Of a stretch of 64,000 bases of DNA, positions 53,624 to 63,773 are shown piece after piece. Under the pieces are notes generated by a model. It was given only the letters and a program-made list of their open reading frames with translations, had not been told where the DNA came from and did not search any database. Position 1 is the stretch's first letter. Each line of letters begins with the position of its first letter. The position numbers were made by a program, and so were the translations under genes. Source of the stretch: Bacteroidota bacterium (lineage in GTDB: Bacteria; Bacteroidota; Bacteroidia; Bacteroidales; FEN-979); NCBI GenBank assembly GCA_026391355.1, contig JAPLDH010000079.1:1-64000 (forward strand). The letters are read 5' to 3'.

Positions 53624-54559
53624 ATGGAATATAAAGATTATTATAAAGTTATGGGCGTGTCGAAGGAGGCTTCTGCGGCAGAAATTAAAAAAAGTTATCG
53701 GAAACTTGCACTTAAATATCATCCTGATAAAAACCCGGGAAATAAACAGGCTGAAGAAAGGTTCAAAGAGGTCAGCGAAGCAAATGAAGTGCTGAGCGAC
53801 CCGGAAAAAAGAAAAAAATATGATAACCTGGGGGCCGATTGGAGAAATTATGAAACTTCCGGAACAGGACAGCAAGGCTCCGATTTTTCACAATGGGCTC
53901 GTCAATGGGGTGGTTCTCCCAGGCAAAGTGGCTTTTCCGGAGAAGACCAGTTTGGGAATACCGGTTTTTCCGATTTTTTCGAACAACTATTTGGCAATAG
54001 TTTCAGTCAACCTGCTTCTTCGGGATTCCGGTCATCTCCGCGAAAAGGACAAGATTTTGAAGCAACCCTGGAAATCTCGTTGAAAGACGCGTATCATGGA
54101 AATGATACAATGATCAATGTTAACGGGGAAAAAATAAAGTTCAATATTCCCCAGGGAATTGCAGATGACCAGGTCCTGAGGGTCAAAGGGAAAGGCGCCC
54201 GGGGTGCAAAAGGCGGAGAAAGCGGAAACCTGCTCCTCAAAATAAAGATACTCGCTGATCCAAGGTATGAAAGAAAAGAAGATGACCTCTATATGGATAT
54301 TGAAATCCCCCTGTACACTGCTGTGCTGGGAGGAACTATTGAAGTGGACTCAATGAAAGGCAACTACTCCATAACCATTCCACCCGAAACCCAGAATGGA
54401 AAAGCCCTTCGGATGAAAGGCCTTGGTATGCCGGTTTATAAACAGAAAAACAAATATGGGGATCTCTATCTGCGAATCAACGTTGAAATTCCACAACACC
54501 TCACAAAGGAAGAACAAACATTGTTTAAAAGACTTGCCGGTCTTCGGCCAGGTCATTAA
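53624..54559 (+). CDS. CbpA-type J-domain co-chaperone
   Basis: This 311-residue protein has an N-terminal J domain (1-70) with the HPD motif at 33-35 in [10 protein letters not shown], a Gly/Phe-Ser-rich linker (about 75-135), and DnaJ C-terminal domains ([40 protein letters not shown]). The zinc-finger domain of DnaJ is absent, as in CbpA. It would stimulate DnaK ATPase and bind unfolded clients. It has its own divergent promoter and no dnaK or chaperone neighbour. Confidence 0.92.
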   Translation: MEYKDYYKVMGVSKEASAAEIKKSYRKLALKYHPDKNPGNKQAEERFKEVSEANEVLSDPEKRKKYDNLGADWRNYETSGTGQQGSDFSQWARQWGGSPRQSGFSGEDQFGNTGFSDFFEQLFGNSFSQPASSGFRSSPRKGQDFEATLEISLKDAYHGNDTMINVNGEKIKFNIPQGIADDQVLRVKGKGARGAKGGESGNLLLKIKILADPRYERKEDDLYMDIEIPLYTAVLGGTIEVDSMKGNYSITIPPETQNGKALRMKGLGMPVYKQKNKYGDLYLRINVEIPQHLTKEEQTLFKRLAGLRPGH

Positions 54560-54656
54560 CCCTGCGTTTTTCACCGGTATTTTTTATTTGTCAAAGAAGG
54601 CAATAAAAACCCCCTCAATATAGTTATTCAATACAGTTTTTCGAAAAATCTGCTAC

Positions 54657-56987
54657 ATGAAGCGTCTTTTACTTTTAACTCCCTTCATCTTTATTTTCTT
54701 TTTCCTGTCGCTCCCTTCACAGCTAACAGCTCAAACCGGAACCATCCGCGGTTTTGTTTACGAAACAGAGACCGGTGAACCCGTGATCTTTACGAATGTT
54801 TACTTTTCCAAAACCACATATGGGGCAGCAACTGATATCAATGGATATTTTGTGATCAGTAAGGTTCCCCCAGGAAAATATACATTATTGGTTACTTATC
54901 TGGGGTTCGACACGCTGAAAATAGCGGTTAACATTCTTCCCAATGACCTGATAACCAAAAAGCTTTATCTTAAAAAATCGACGTTCACCCTTGAAGAAGT
55001 GAATGTTTCTGCCGCAAGGGAAAACAAGAAAGTGGAAACCCAGATATCCATTATAAAGATCACACCCAGGGAAATCCAACAGATTCCCACCATCGGTGGC
55101 CAACCCGATCTGGCCCAGTACCTGCAGGTCCTCCCGGGGGTCATCTTTACCGGCGATCAGGGTGGACAGCTTTATATACGCGGAGGCCCCCCTATTCAGA
55201 ATAAAGTATTGCTCGACGGAATGACTGTTTATAACCCATTCCATTCCATCGGGCTATTTTCAGTGTTCGATGTTGATATCATAAAGAATGTTGATGTATA
55301 TACCGGCGGTTATGGCGCTGAATACGGTGGTAGGATCTCTTCCGTAATGGATATTACTACCCGTGATGGAAATAAAAAGCGGTTTTCCGGAAAAATCGAT
55401 GCCAGTACTTTTGGGGGAAAATTGCTCATCGAAGGACCTATTGTTAAATCTAAAGAAGATGACGGTACTTCCGCATCCTTCATCTTTTCAATAAAAGATT
55501 CATATCTCAGGGAGAGCTCCAAAACCTTCTATTCATATATTGATAAAAATGGCCTTCCTTATGATTACCTGGATGCCTATGGTAAAATTTCCATCAATGC
55601 AGCAAATGGCAGCAAGGTGAATTTCTATGGCTTTGACTTTACCGATGCTGTTCAGTATAAAATTCTGCAGAATTACAGATGGGATGCAGTAGGCGGAGGA
55701 GGGAACTTCATCGTTATACCAGGAAAATCGCCTGTCTTACTTGAAGGCTTTTTCAACTATTCAAATTATAAGGTTACACTCGATCAAAAGAATTTCCCTT
55801 CTCGCTCAAGTTCGATCGGAGGGTTTAATGCAGGTTTGAACTTCAGCTATTTTTTTGGTAAAGATGCTTTTAAGTATGGCCTTGAATTTTCAGGATTAGG
55901 GACAACATTGGATTTCACGAACAATGTGAATAACAAAATTGATTATACACAAAATACAACAGAAGTTGCCTTATATGCAAAATACAAATGGCTGTTCGGT
56001 AAATTTATTCTGGAACCTGGGATCCGGGTGCAATATTACGGTTCTTTATCAGAAGTCTCCCTTGAGCCGCGAATATCTGCCAAATATAACCTTGCAGATG
56101 TATTTCGTCTTAAACTCGCTGCAGGTCTTTATTCCCAGAATCTTATCAGTACAACATACGACCTCGATGTTGTCAACCTTTTTTATGGATTCCTTTCAGG
56201 ACCTGAGAATCTGCCCTCGGAATTCCAGGGAAAAAACATCAACACGAAACTTCAGAAATCCCAACAGGTCGTTTTTGGCTTTGAATGGGATTTAACAAAA
56301 AAACTCTACCTGAATGTTGAAGGGTATTACAAATATTATCCTCAGCTTACTAATCTGAACCGGCATAAAATTTATCCTGACATAACAGAGTATTCAAATC
56401 CAGCCTCTTCCAATTACAAACCCGATTATCTCCGTAAAGATTTCATCATTGAAAAAGGAGATGCTGAAGGAATCGACTTCTCTTTGAAATATTCATCAAA
56501 TAATTTTACCATTTGGGCTGTTTATTCCCTCTGTTATATTCACCGGTTTGATGAGATCTCCTGGTACGTTCCACCTTACGACCGCCGTCACAATATCAAT
56601 CTGACCAGCACCTATGTTTTTGGGAAGAAAAAGGGATGGGAATTTGATCTCCGTTATAATTTCGGTTCGGGATTTCCTTTCACCAAAACCCAGGGTTTCT
56701 ATGAACAGCTTGTCTTTGATGATCTGAACACCAATATCATCACCAATAACGGTAACCTCGGTGTGGTTTACTCTGGTTTCGACAAAGGTAGATTACCTTA
56801 TTACAGCAGGCTCGATGCAAACCTGAAAAAGAAATTTGAATTGGGAAAATATGCGAAAATTGAGATAAGCCTGAGTGTAACTAACTTACTGAACCAGCAG
56901 AATATTTTTTATTTCGACAGGGTCAGTTATACACGTGTTAACCAGATGCCACTCATGCCAAGTCTTGGACTCAGCATCAGTTTTTAA
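54657..56987 (+). CDS. TonB-dependent receptor with carboxypeptidase-like domain
   Basis: This 776-residue outer-membrane protein has a signal peptide (FIFIFFFLSLPSQLTAQ), a CarboxypepD_reg-like domain (IRGFVYETETGEPVIFTNVY, about 29-110), a plug (QIPTIGGQPDLAQYLQVLPG, then GDQGGQLYIRGGPPIQNKVL) and a barrel ending SLGLSISF. The GGPPIQNKVLLDGM phrase marks a Bacteroidota receptor group of unknown ligand. It has no SusD partner; a small lipoprotein gene follows 58 bases later. The start ATG comes 97 bases after the DnaJ-like stop. Confidence 0.9.
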   Translation: MKRLLLLTPFIFIFFFLSLPSQLTAQTGTIRGFVYETETGEPVIFTNVYFSKTTYGAATDINGYFVISKVPPGKYTLLVTYLGFDTLKIAVNILPNDLITKKLYLKKSTFTLEEVNVSAARENKKVETQISIIKITPREIQQIPTIGGQPDLAQYLQVLPGVIFTGDQGGQLYIRGGPPIQNKVLLDGMTVYNPFHSIGLFSVFDVDIIKNVDVYTGGYGAEYGGRISSVMDITTRDGNKKRFSGKIDASTFGGKLLIEGPIVKSKEDDGTSASFIFSIKDSYLRESSKTFYSYIDKNGLPYDYLDAYGKISINAANGSKVNFYGFDFTDAVQYKILQNYRWDAVGGGGNFIVIPGKSPVLLEGFFNYSNYKVTLDQKNFPSRSSSIGGFNAGLNFSYFFGKDAFKYGLEFSGLGTTLDFTNNVNNKIDYTQNTTEVALYAKYKWLFGKFILEPGIRVQYYGSLSEVSLEPRISAKYNLADVFRLKLAAGLYSQNLISTTYDLDVVNLFYGFLSGPENLPSEFQGKNINTKLQKSQQVVFGFEWDLTKKLYLNVEGYYKYYPQLTNLNRHKIYPDITEYSNPASSNYKPDYLRKDFIIEKGDAEGIDFSLKYSSNNFTIWAVYSLCYIHRFDEISWYVPPYDRRHNINLTSTYVFGKKKGWEFDLRYNFGSGFPFTKTQGFYEQLVFDDLNTNIITNNGNLGVVYSGFDKGRLPYYSRLDANLKKKFELGKYAKIEISLSVTNLLNQQNIFYFDRVSYTRVNQMPLMPSLGLSISF

Positions 56988-57045
56988 CAGTTAAATCTTC
57001 CTTTCTGAAAAAAATAAATAAAAGAACGACTTAATCCCAATCTTT

Positions 57046-57468
57046 ATGAAAGCCTGTTTACATAAAATCAATTACCTGTTGGTGGGTTTAATCCTGTTAT
57101 ACTCTTCCTGCAATAAGACCAACCCTGAGCCCTCTCCCACCGATTCACGTGCGAAATTCCTCGGAACATGGACAGTTACAGAGACCAAGAAAAAACAGAC
57201 CTACCAGGTTGACATTTCCACAGGATCCGGATCTTCCAGTCAAATAGCTATATCGAATTTTGCCAACTATCTGGCAATTGCCACTGCCTCGGTCAGCGGC
57301 AATACGATAACACTGAATTCAAACCAGCAATTATTTAATGGATCCAGCTATATCACCCTGATAAGTGGTGTGGGAAGTTACAGCTCATCAACAAATACTA
57401 TTGTAATGAGCTATATTTATAATGATCAGGCAAACCAATATACAATAAATGCCATCTTTTCGAAGTAA
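57046..57468 (+). CDS. Small lipocalin-like lipoprotein
   Basis: This 140-residue protein has a lipoprotein signal (NYLLVGLILLYSSC, lipobox cysteine at about 22) and, after a proline-rich linker, a short beta-rich domain starting KFLGTWTVTETKKKQTYQVD, the opening of lipocalin-like and related lipoprotein domains in Bacteroidota. No function can be given. It follows a TonB receptor on the same strand and might be co-transcribed. Confidence 0.65.
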   Translation: MKACLHKINYLLVGLILLYSSCNKTNPEPSPTDSRAKFLGTWTVTETKKKQTYQVDISTGSGSSSQIAISNFANYLAIATASVSGNTITLNSNQQLFNGSSYITLISGVGSYSSSTNTIVMSYIYNDQANQYTINAIFSK

Positions 57469-57497
57469 AAGATCGGCAGTTTTTGGGAGGAATATTC

Positions 57498-57878
57498 TTA
57501 ATTTTTTAAGGTTTTCTTTCTGCTATCCAGTATTTCTACAACCTGGTCATACATTTTTTTGAATTGTTCGGGGTCGCCCTGGTAAAAGGAAATGTTCTTC
57601 CTGAACCTTTTTTCGCTTATTTTATATTTTGAGAAAAGCCGGGTATAATAAAAATCCTGAATGGGTCGTATGTCATGGTTTTTGTTTCGTTCCATCTGCA
57701 GTGCGGCTTCAAGAACATGAACATCTGCCATGATACCGATCATCTCTTTTTCAGGGATAATTGAATCTGCTACCAGGCCCTTGGGCAGGTTTTCAGATGA
57801 ATAACTCCTGCATCCTGACAAAGATATAATTAGCAGCAGAAACAGCAGGTAACGTATAAAAGTGTGCTCGTTCTGCAT
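57498..57878 (-). CDS. DUF4296 lipoprotein
   Basis: This 126-residue protein has a lipoprotein signal (RYLLFLLLIISLSGC, then RSYSSENLPKG) and the DUF4296 pattern: PEKEMIGIMADVHVLEAALQ, then FYYTRLFSKYKISEKRFRKN and SFYQGDPEQFKKMYDQVVEI. DUF4296 proteins are found in Bacteroidota; role unknown. It starts 12 bases after the recQ stop, so it is the second gene of a two-gene unit. Confidence 0.88.
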   Translation of the reverse strand: MQNEHTFIRYLLFLLLIISLSGCRSYSSENLPKGLVADSIIPEKEMIGIMADVHVLEAALQMERNKNHDIRPIQDFYYTRLFSKYKISEKRFRKNISFYQGDPEQFKKMYDQVVEILDSRKKTLKN

Positions 57879-57890
57879 AAAAAAGATTGT

Positions 57891-60092
57891 TTAATTACCT
57901 AATTCCGACATAAATTTGATACGCATCAACCGTATCTCTTCTTCAGTAAATTCATCTTCCCCAAGCTCCTTCAGAGCTTCCTCAATGGAATCGGATTCTG
58001 CTTCACGGAAATATTCAAAAATTTCTTCCTGATGGTACGGATCAATGAACTCATCGATATAATAAGTTACATCCAGCTTGGTACCTGATGCAACAATACT
58101 CTCAATTTCAACCAGCAATTCATCAAAGTTCAGATTTTTTGCATAAGCCAGATCTTCGAGGGATATTTTCCGGTCGATATTCTGTATGATGTAAACCTTG
58201 AGACCGGATTTATTGATCACCGATTTAACGACCATGTCCATCGGACGAATGATTTCATTCTCATCTACATACTCCTTGATCAGGTCAAGGAATGGTTTAC
58301 CGTATTTTTGCGCTTTTCCGGAGCCGACACCGGTGATTTGCTTAAGTTCCTCAAAGGATATCGGGTATTGAATAGCCATATCTTCAAGGGAAGGATCCTG
58401 AAATATCACAAATGGTGGCAGTTTTTCCTTCCTTGAAATTTCCTTCCGGAGATCCTTAAGGAGCGAAAACAGAGTCTTGTCGGCCGTTGTGACCTTCGAC
58501 CCCATGGCTGCAAAGAATTCATCTTCCTCTATATTCTCAAAATCATGGTCATCAACCAGCATTATGGAATAGGGTTTCTTGAGAAATTTCTGCCCATCGG
58601 GACTGATCTTCAGAATACCGTAATTTTCTATGTCTTTTAGCAGAAGCCTTTCAATAAGGGTTTGCCGCACAACAGCATTCCAGAATTTTTCATCTTTTTC
58701 AGCGCCGGCTCCAAAAACTTCCAGTTTATTATGCTTATACGATTTTATGGTGGCAGTATTCTTCCCGAGGATAATGTTGATGAGATGTTTCTGCTTGAAT
58801 TGTTGTTTAACAGCAATGACGGCATCAAGTACAATTTTAACATATTGCTTACCTTCAAACCGCTTTTTAGGATGGTTGCAGTTATCACAATTCTGGCAAT
58901 TATCTTCTTTCATTACCTCCCCGAAGTAATGAAGGAGCTGCTTTCGCCGGCATACTGAAGATTCGGCATAGGCAACGGTTTCAAGCAGTAACTGTTTGGC
59001 AATTTCCTGTTCAGCAACCGGTTTGCCTTTCATGAACTTCTCGAGTTTCTGGATATCATCATAGCTGTAGAAAGCGATACAGTTACCCTCACCATCATCC
59101 CTGCCGCTACGGCCGGTTTCCTGGTAATACCCTTCAAGGCTTTTTGGCATATCATGGTGGATCACAAACCTGACATCCGGCTTATCGATACCCATTCCGA
59201 AAGCAATGGTGGCAACGATTACATCAGCCTCCTCCATCAGGAACCGGTCCTGGTTCTGCCGGCGGGTAACCGGATCAAGCCCGGCATGATATGGTAAGGC
59301 CTTGATACCGTTAACCACGAGCGTTTCCGCCAGTTCCTCGACTTTTTTCCGGCTCAGACAATAAATGATTCCTGATTTTGTTGAGTTGGACTTTATAAAT
59401 TTAATGATATCCTTGACGACCATCTTTGTTTTCGGCCTTACCTCATAATAAAGGTTGGGACGGTTAAAAGAAGATTTGAATACGACTGCATCCATCATGT
59501 TCAGATTCTTCTGTATATTCTGCTGTACTTTTGGAGTTGCGGTTGCAGTAAGAGCAATAACAGGAACCATTTGTCCGATGGCATCGATGATAGGCCTTAA
59601 GCGCCTGTATTCAGGACGAAAATCATGCCCCCACTCCGAGATGCAATGCGCTTCATCAATGGCATAAAATGAAATCCTGATACTTTTCAGAAAATCGATG
59701 TTCTCTTCTTTGGTGATGGTTTCAGGTGCAACATAGAGCAACTTTGTATTTCCATCTGTGATATCCTTTTTAACTTCCAGGATCTCCTGTTTGGAAAGGG
59801 AGGAGTTCATGAAATGAGCTACATTGGTCTTTGTCCCGAAGTTACGGATAGAATCCACCTGGTTCTTCATTAAAGCAATCAGGGGTGAAATAATGATAGC
59901 GGTGCCTTCTTTGGTTAATGCCGGTAACTGGTAACAGAGGGATTTACCCCCTCCTGTTGGCATGATTACAAATGTATCCTTCCCATCTAATACATTCTGG
60001 ATAATGGCTTCCTGATTCCCTTTAAAACTATCAAAACCAAAAACCTTCTTTAAAATCTCGTGCAGATGATATTCGCCCTTCTTCAACGCCAT
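57891..60092 (-). CDS. recQ: ATP-dependent DNA helicase RecQ
   Basis: This 733-residue 3'-5' helicase has Walker A MPTGGGKS (44-51), DEAH in [20 protein letters not shown], the RecQ C-terminal zinc-binding cysteines ([11 protein letters not shown] ... CQNCDNC), a winged-helix part and an HRDC domain ([20 protein letters not shown]), with a further C-terminal extension of about 100 acidic residues. The extension is usual in Bacteroidota RecQ1-type proteins. It acts in recombination and fork repair. A candidate promoter is at 60162-60169; it diverges from kdsD. Confidence 0.96.
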   Translation of the reverse strand: MALKKGEYHLHEILKKVFGFDSFKGNQEAIIQNVLDGKDTFVIMPTGGGKSLCYQLPALTKEGTAIIISPLIALMKNQVDSIRNFGTKTNVAHFMNSSLSKQEILEVKKDITDGNTKLLYVAPETITKEENIDFLKSIRISFYAIDEAHCISEWGHDFRPEYRRLRPIIDAIGQMVPVIALTATATPKVQQNIQKNLNMMDAVVFKSSFNRPNLYYEVRPKTKMVVKDIIKFIKSNSTKSGIIYCLSRKKVEELAETLVVNGIKALPYHAGLDPVTRRQNQDRFLMEEADVIVATIAFGMGIDKPDVRFVIHHDMPKSLEGYYQETGRSGRDDGEGNCIAFYSYDDIQKLEKFMKGKPVAEQEIAKQLLLETVAYAESSVCRRKQLLHYFGEVMKEDNCQNCDNCNHPKKRFEGKQYVKIVLDAVIAVKQQFKQKHLINIILGKNTATIKSYKHNKLEVFGAGAEKDEKFWNAVVRQTLIERLLLKDIENYGILKISPDGQKFLKKPYSIMLVDDHDFENIEEDEFFAAMGSKVTTADKTLFSLLKDLRKEISRKEKLPPFVIFQDPSLEDMAIQYPISFEELKQITGVGSGKAQKYGKPFLDLIKEYVDENEIIRPMDMVVKSVINKSGLKVYIIQNIDRKISLEDLAYAKNLNFDELLVEIESIVASGTKLDVTYYIDEFIDPYHQEEIFEYFREAESDSIEEALKELGEDEFTEEEIRLMRIKFMSELGN

Positions 60093-60161
60093 TTTGTACT
60101 CCGATTAATTTTCGTAATTTTGAAGGTTAAACATTTTGTATTACGAATAACCCTTCTAATA

Positions 60162-60169
60162 CAAATTTA
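60162..60169 (-). promoter_or_regulatory. Candidate -7 element for recQ
   Basis: On the minus strand this reads TAAATTTG, an exact TAnnTTTG match, but about 70 bases before the start, farther than the others here. Confidence 0.45.
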
Positions 60170-60217
60170 GTAACAAACATACGTTTTTAAACAACTTCTT
60201 AAAAAAAAAATTGTATT

Positions 60218-61183
60218 TTGATTAATTACGAAACAATTAAAGATATTGCAAGGGCAACAATTCATGATGAAGCTGAGGCTATTTCAGAGATGAAACAAGC
60301 CATAAATGACGACTTTGCAAAATGTGTCGACCTGATTTTTCAATCGAATGGCCGCGTGGTAGTAACCGGAATCGGAAAAAGCGCTATCATCGGTTCTAAA
60401 ATTGTAGCTTCATTTAATTCGACGGGAACACCCGCCATTTTTATGCATGCCGCTGATGCCATTCATGGTGATCTCGGGACAATACAAAAGGAAGATATTA
60501 TTATTTGTCTCTCCAAAAGTGGGGAAACACCTGAAATAAAGGTGCTCGTTCCTTTGCTGAAACTTCACGGCAGCATGCTGATCGCTATTGTCGGGAATAC
60601 CAGTTCATACCTTGCAAAGCAGGCAGACTATGTAATTAATTCAACGGTCAGAAAAGAGGCCTGCCCGAATAATCTTGCTCCAACATCCAGCACTACTGCC
60701 CAATTGGTGATGGGGGATGCACTTGCAGTATGTTTACTGGAATGCAGGGGATTCACTACGAGTGATTTTGCAAAATACCATCCCGGAGGTGCACTCGGTA
60801 AGAAACTATACCTGAAGGTGGCAGATCTTTATATCAATAACCCGGCTCCTAAAGTCCAATGGAATGATGACCTGAAAACGGTCATCCTTGAAATCTCATC
60901 CAAAATGCTCGGCGCTACTGCCGTTATGAAAGATTCTGAACTCGTCGGGGTCATTACTGACGGGGATCTGCGAAGGATGCTCGAAAAAAACAGTGATATC
61001 AAAAAAATAAAAGCTGCGGAAATCATGACACGGAATCCCAAAACCACACAACCCGATACACTGGTGGTGAATGCATTAACACTCATGCAACACAGTAACA
61101 TCACACAATTGCTGGTTGTTGAAAACAATGATTACCTGGGGATTGTCCATTTACATGATATTTTAAAGGAAGGGATCATTTAA
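60218..61183 (+). CDS. kdsD: Arabinose-5-phosphate isomerase (KpsF/GutQ/KdsD family)
   Basis: This 321-residue protein has an N-terminal SIS domain (GRVVVTGIGKSAIIGSKIVA, then TPAIFMHAADAIHGDLG and CLSKSGETPEIKVL) and two C-terminal CBS domains (GVITDGDLRRMLEK, NITQLLVVENNDYLGIVHLH). It turns ribulose-5-phosphate into arabinose-5-phosphate, the first step to Kdo for LPS. The only start upstream of the conserved sequence is the TTG at 60218, overlapping TATTTTG (one base short of TAnnTTTG), so the mRNA may be leaderless; the next in-frame ATG (codon 24) would cut into the conserved helix. Neighbouring DUF5686 and lptB genes fit an envelope role. Confidence 0.93.
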   Translation: MINYETIKDIARATIHDEAEAISEMKQAINDDFAKCVDLIFQSNGRVVVTGIGKSAIIGSKIVASFNSTGTPAIFMHAADAIHGDLGTIQKEDIIICLSKSGETPEIKVLVPLLKLHGSMLIAIVGNTSSYLAKQADYVINSTVRKEACPNNLAPTSSTTAQLVMGDALAVCLLECRGFTTSDFAKYHPGGALGKKLYLKVADLYINNPAPKVQWNDDLKTVILEISSKMLGATAVMKDSELVGVITDGDLRRMLEKNSDIKKIKAAEIMTRNPKTTQPDTLVVNALTLMQHSNITQLLVVENNDYLGIVHLHDILKEGII

Positions 61184-61193
61184 TAAATATTCT

Positions 61194-63710
61194 GTGTTCC
61201 ATAAGCTTACTGACGGTTCAGGATTCAGGATCCCGGGATTTCTATTGATAACGGTTCTCCTGTTGTCCAATTTTCCGGAAGACGGGATCTCCCAGATGAC
61301 TAAAATAATGGGGATAGTCACGGATGCCCGTACACAGGAACGCATCCCTTTTGTGAATATGTTGCTGTATGGAACACCATACGGCACACTCACGGATTTT
61401 GAAGGAAGATATGCACTGGAAATAAAAGATCCGGGCGATTCAGTCATTGCGAAAATTCTCGGATTTAAAACACAGACAAAAAAAATAATAAAGAATCAGT
61501 TCCAGATACTGAACTTCGAGTTGGTTCAGGAAAATTTCAACCTTCCGGAAATAGTTGTTACCTATACAGGAAATCCTGCAGAAGAGATCCTGAAAAAGGT
61601 CATTGAGCAGAGAGAAAAGAACTCATTGAAATCTTTCGACAGTTACCAATATGAGGCTTATACAAAGATCCAGATCGATGCTAATAATATTTCCGATAAG
61701 CTGAAGAAAAAAAAGCTATTCAAACCCTTTGAATTTGTTTGGCGATATGTTGATACATCCACCATCAATGGCAAATCTTTTCTTCCGGTCTTCATTACGG
61801 AAACTATGTCGGATGTCTATTATCGCAAATCCCCAAAGTCAAAAAAGGAGATAATCAAAGCTTCCAGGATCTCCGGACTGGAAAATGAAAGCGTAGCCCA
61901 GTTCCTGGGAAATTTTTCAGAGGAAGTTGATATCTACAGGGATTATATTCCATTGCTCGAGAAGCATTTCGTCAGCCCTATTGCCGGTTTCGGACTGAAT
62001 TATTACAAATATTACCTGATCGACAGCTCATTCCTGGAAGGAAAGTATTGTTATCATATTATGTTCAAACCCCGCCGGAAACAGGAGTTGACTTTTTCAG
62101 GAAACATATGGATCGCCGATACATCTTTTGCCGTTAAGAAGATCGAGATGCGCATTCCATCCGATATCAATCTGAATTTTGTAAACGATATGGAATTGTC
62201 GCAGGAGTTTGAATGGACCGCCAACAAATATTGGCTGATCGATAAAGATAACCTGGTTGCCGATTTTAATATCGCAACAAATTCCAAAAGGTTAATCGGG
62301 TTTTTCGCCCATAAATCAAACATCTATCGAAACTTCAGATTTGATGTTCCTGAAACCCAAAAATTCTTTTCACTACCCTCAAATATCATTATTAAACCCG
62401 ATGCTGAAAAAAAAACAGGTCAATACTGGGATACAACGAGGTTTGAAAAACTCTCAACAACGGAGCGGGGAATTTATACGATGGTTGATTCGGTAAAAAA
62501 TATTCCCATTTATAAAACATATGTTGATGTAATTTATGGTGTTATCACCGGGTACCTGACCTGGGCCAATTGGGAATTGGGTCCCTATTCAAAACTTTAC
62601 AGCTTCAACCAGATTGAAGGGACCCGGTTACGTTTTGGCGCCAGGACAGGAAACGGGTTCAATAAAAAAATCCAGATTGAAGGTTATGTTGCTTATGGTT
62701 TGAAAGATTACAATCTGAAATATGGGGGTGACCTAATTTATATGGTAAAGAAGGATCCCTGGAGAGACCTTAAATTCAGTTTTCATTATGATGTGGAACA
62801 ATTGGGCATGAGCCCGATGGCTTTTTCCACTGATAATATACTGAGTTCCTTGTTCCACAGGGGGCCGAATAATAAACTCACCATGGTGAGGGAATATCAT
62901 ATAGCATACGAACATGAATGGTTCAGTGGCCTGGTTAATACAATACATCTCACACACAGGGAGCTTTTTCCTTTAGGAACAACCGAATTTATAATAAACC
63001 CCAATAGACCTTATGCCGACTCCATGTCTTCTTTCTTTACCTCTGAAATCAGGCTCGATACCCGCCTGTCATTTCACGAAAGTTTCGTAAGCGGTGAGTT
63101 TTACAGGACAACGATTTCATCAGATTACCCGATCTTCCTTCTCACATACTGTTATGGTATCCCCAGATTGTTCAGGAGTGATTTTGAGTATCACAAACTA
63201 ACATTAAACATTCAGCAATCTTTCAATTTTGCCACCATCGGCTGGTCAAAATACATCATTGAAACAGGGAAAATATGGGGAACCATGCCTTATAATCTTC
63301 TCCGGATTCATGACGGGAACCAGACCTTTCTGTTCGATGAATATGCAGCGAATCTCATGAATTATTATGAATTCATCAGCGATGCATATATCACTGGATA
63401 TTTGACCCACCATTTTGATGGTTTGGTTTTAAATCACATTCCGCTTATCCGGAAGCTCAAATGGCGAGAAGTCGCATTTATCAGGGGTATTTATGGTACA
63501 ATGACCGTGAAGAACCTTGTATATTCAAAGTTTCCGGATAACCTGCGCTCATTCAGTAATATCCCCTATTGGGAAACCGGTGTCGGAATTGAGAATATCC
63601 TGCGATTTATCCGGGTCGACGCAATCTGGCGCCTTTCTCATCTCAACGACAATGTTTCATCGAAACCTTCCCCATTTGGTCTTTTTATTTCACTCAATTT
63701 TTCATTCTGA
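61194..63710 (+). CDS. DUF5686 outer-membrane protein with carboxypeptidase-like domain
   Basis: The GTG at 61194 gives 838 residues: a hydrophobic signal-like N-terminus (FLLITVLLLSNFPEDGIS), a CarboxypepD_reg-like domain (GIVTDARTQERIPFVNMLLY, about 38-120), then DUF5686 (NPAEEILKKVIEQREKN, YEAYTKIQIDANNISDKLKK, GNIWIADTSFAVKKIEMRI) and a C-terminal beta barrel ending FISLNFSF. DUF5686 proteins are widespread in Bacteroidota, probably surface barrel proteins of unknown substrate. It starts 10 bases after kdsD and precedes lptB, so an LPS/outer-membrane link is likely. An alternative start further in is possible, since the GTG context is weak. Confidence 0.87.
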   Translation: MFHKLTDGSGFRIPGFLLITVLLLSNFPEDGISQMTKIMGIVTDARTQERIPFVNMLLYGTPYGTLTDFEGRYALEIKDPGDSVIAKILGFKTQTKKIIKNQFQILNFELVQENFNLPEIVVTYTGNPAEEILKKVIEQREKNSLKSFDSYQYEAYTKIQIDANNISDKLKKKKLFKPFEFVWRYVDTSTINGKSFLPVFITETMSDVYYRKSPKSKKEIIKASRISGLENESVAQFLGNFSEEVDIYRDYIPLLEKHFVSPIAGFGLNYYKYYLIDSSFLEGKYCYHIMFKPRRKQELTFSGNIWIADTSFAVKKIEMRIPSDINLNFVNDMELSQEFEWTANKYWLIDKDNLVADFNIATNSKRLIGFFAHKSNIYRNFRFDVPETQKFFSLPSNIIIKPDAEKKTGQYWDTTRFEKLSTTERGIYTMVDSVKNIPIYKTYVDVIYGVITGYLTWANWELGPYSKLYSFNQIEGTRLRFGARTGNGFNKKIQIEGYVAYGLKDYNLKYGGDLIYMVKKDPWRDLKFSFHYDVEQLGMSPMAFSTDNILSSLFHRGPNNKLTMVREYHIAYEHEWFSGLVNTIHLTHRELFPLGTTEFIINPNRPYADSMSSFFTSEIRLDTRLSFHESFVSGEFYRTTISSDYPIFLLTYCYGIPRLFRSDFEYHKLTLNIQQSFNFATIGWSKYIIETGKIWGTMPYNLLRIHDGNQTFLFDEYAANLMNYYEFISDAYITGYLTHHFDGLVLNHIPLIRKLKWREVAFIRGIYGTMTVKNLVYSKFPDNLRSFSNIPYWETGVGIENILRFIRVDAIWRLSHLNDNVSSKPSPFGLFISLNFSF

Positions 63711-63729
63711 TGGTGAATCAAATTTATTT

Positions 63730-63737
63730 TACTTTTG
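63730..63737 (+). promoter_or_regulatory. Bacteroidota -7 element for lptB
   Basis: TACTTTTG is an exact TAnnTTTG match, 44 bases before the lptB ATG at 63774. Confidence 0.65.
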
Positions 63738-63773
63738 ATCGTTAATAATCACTGGCATGAACCCCAAAGCAAT

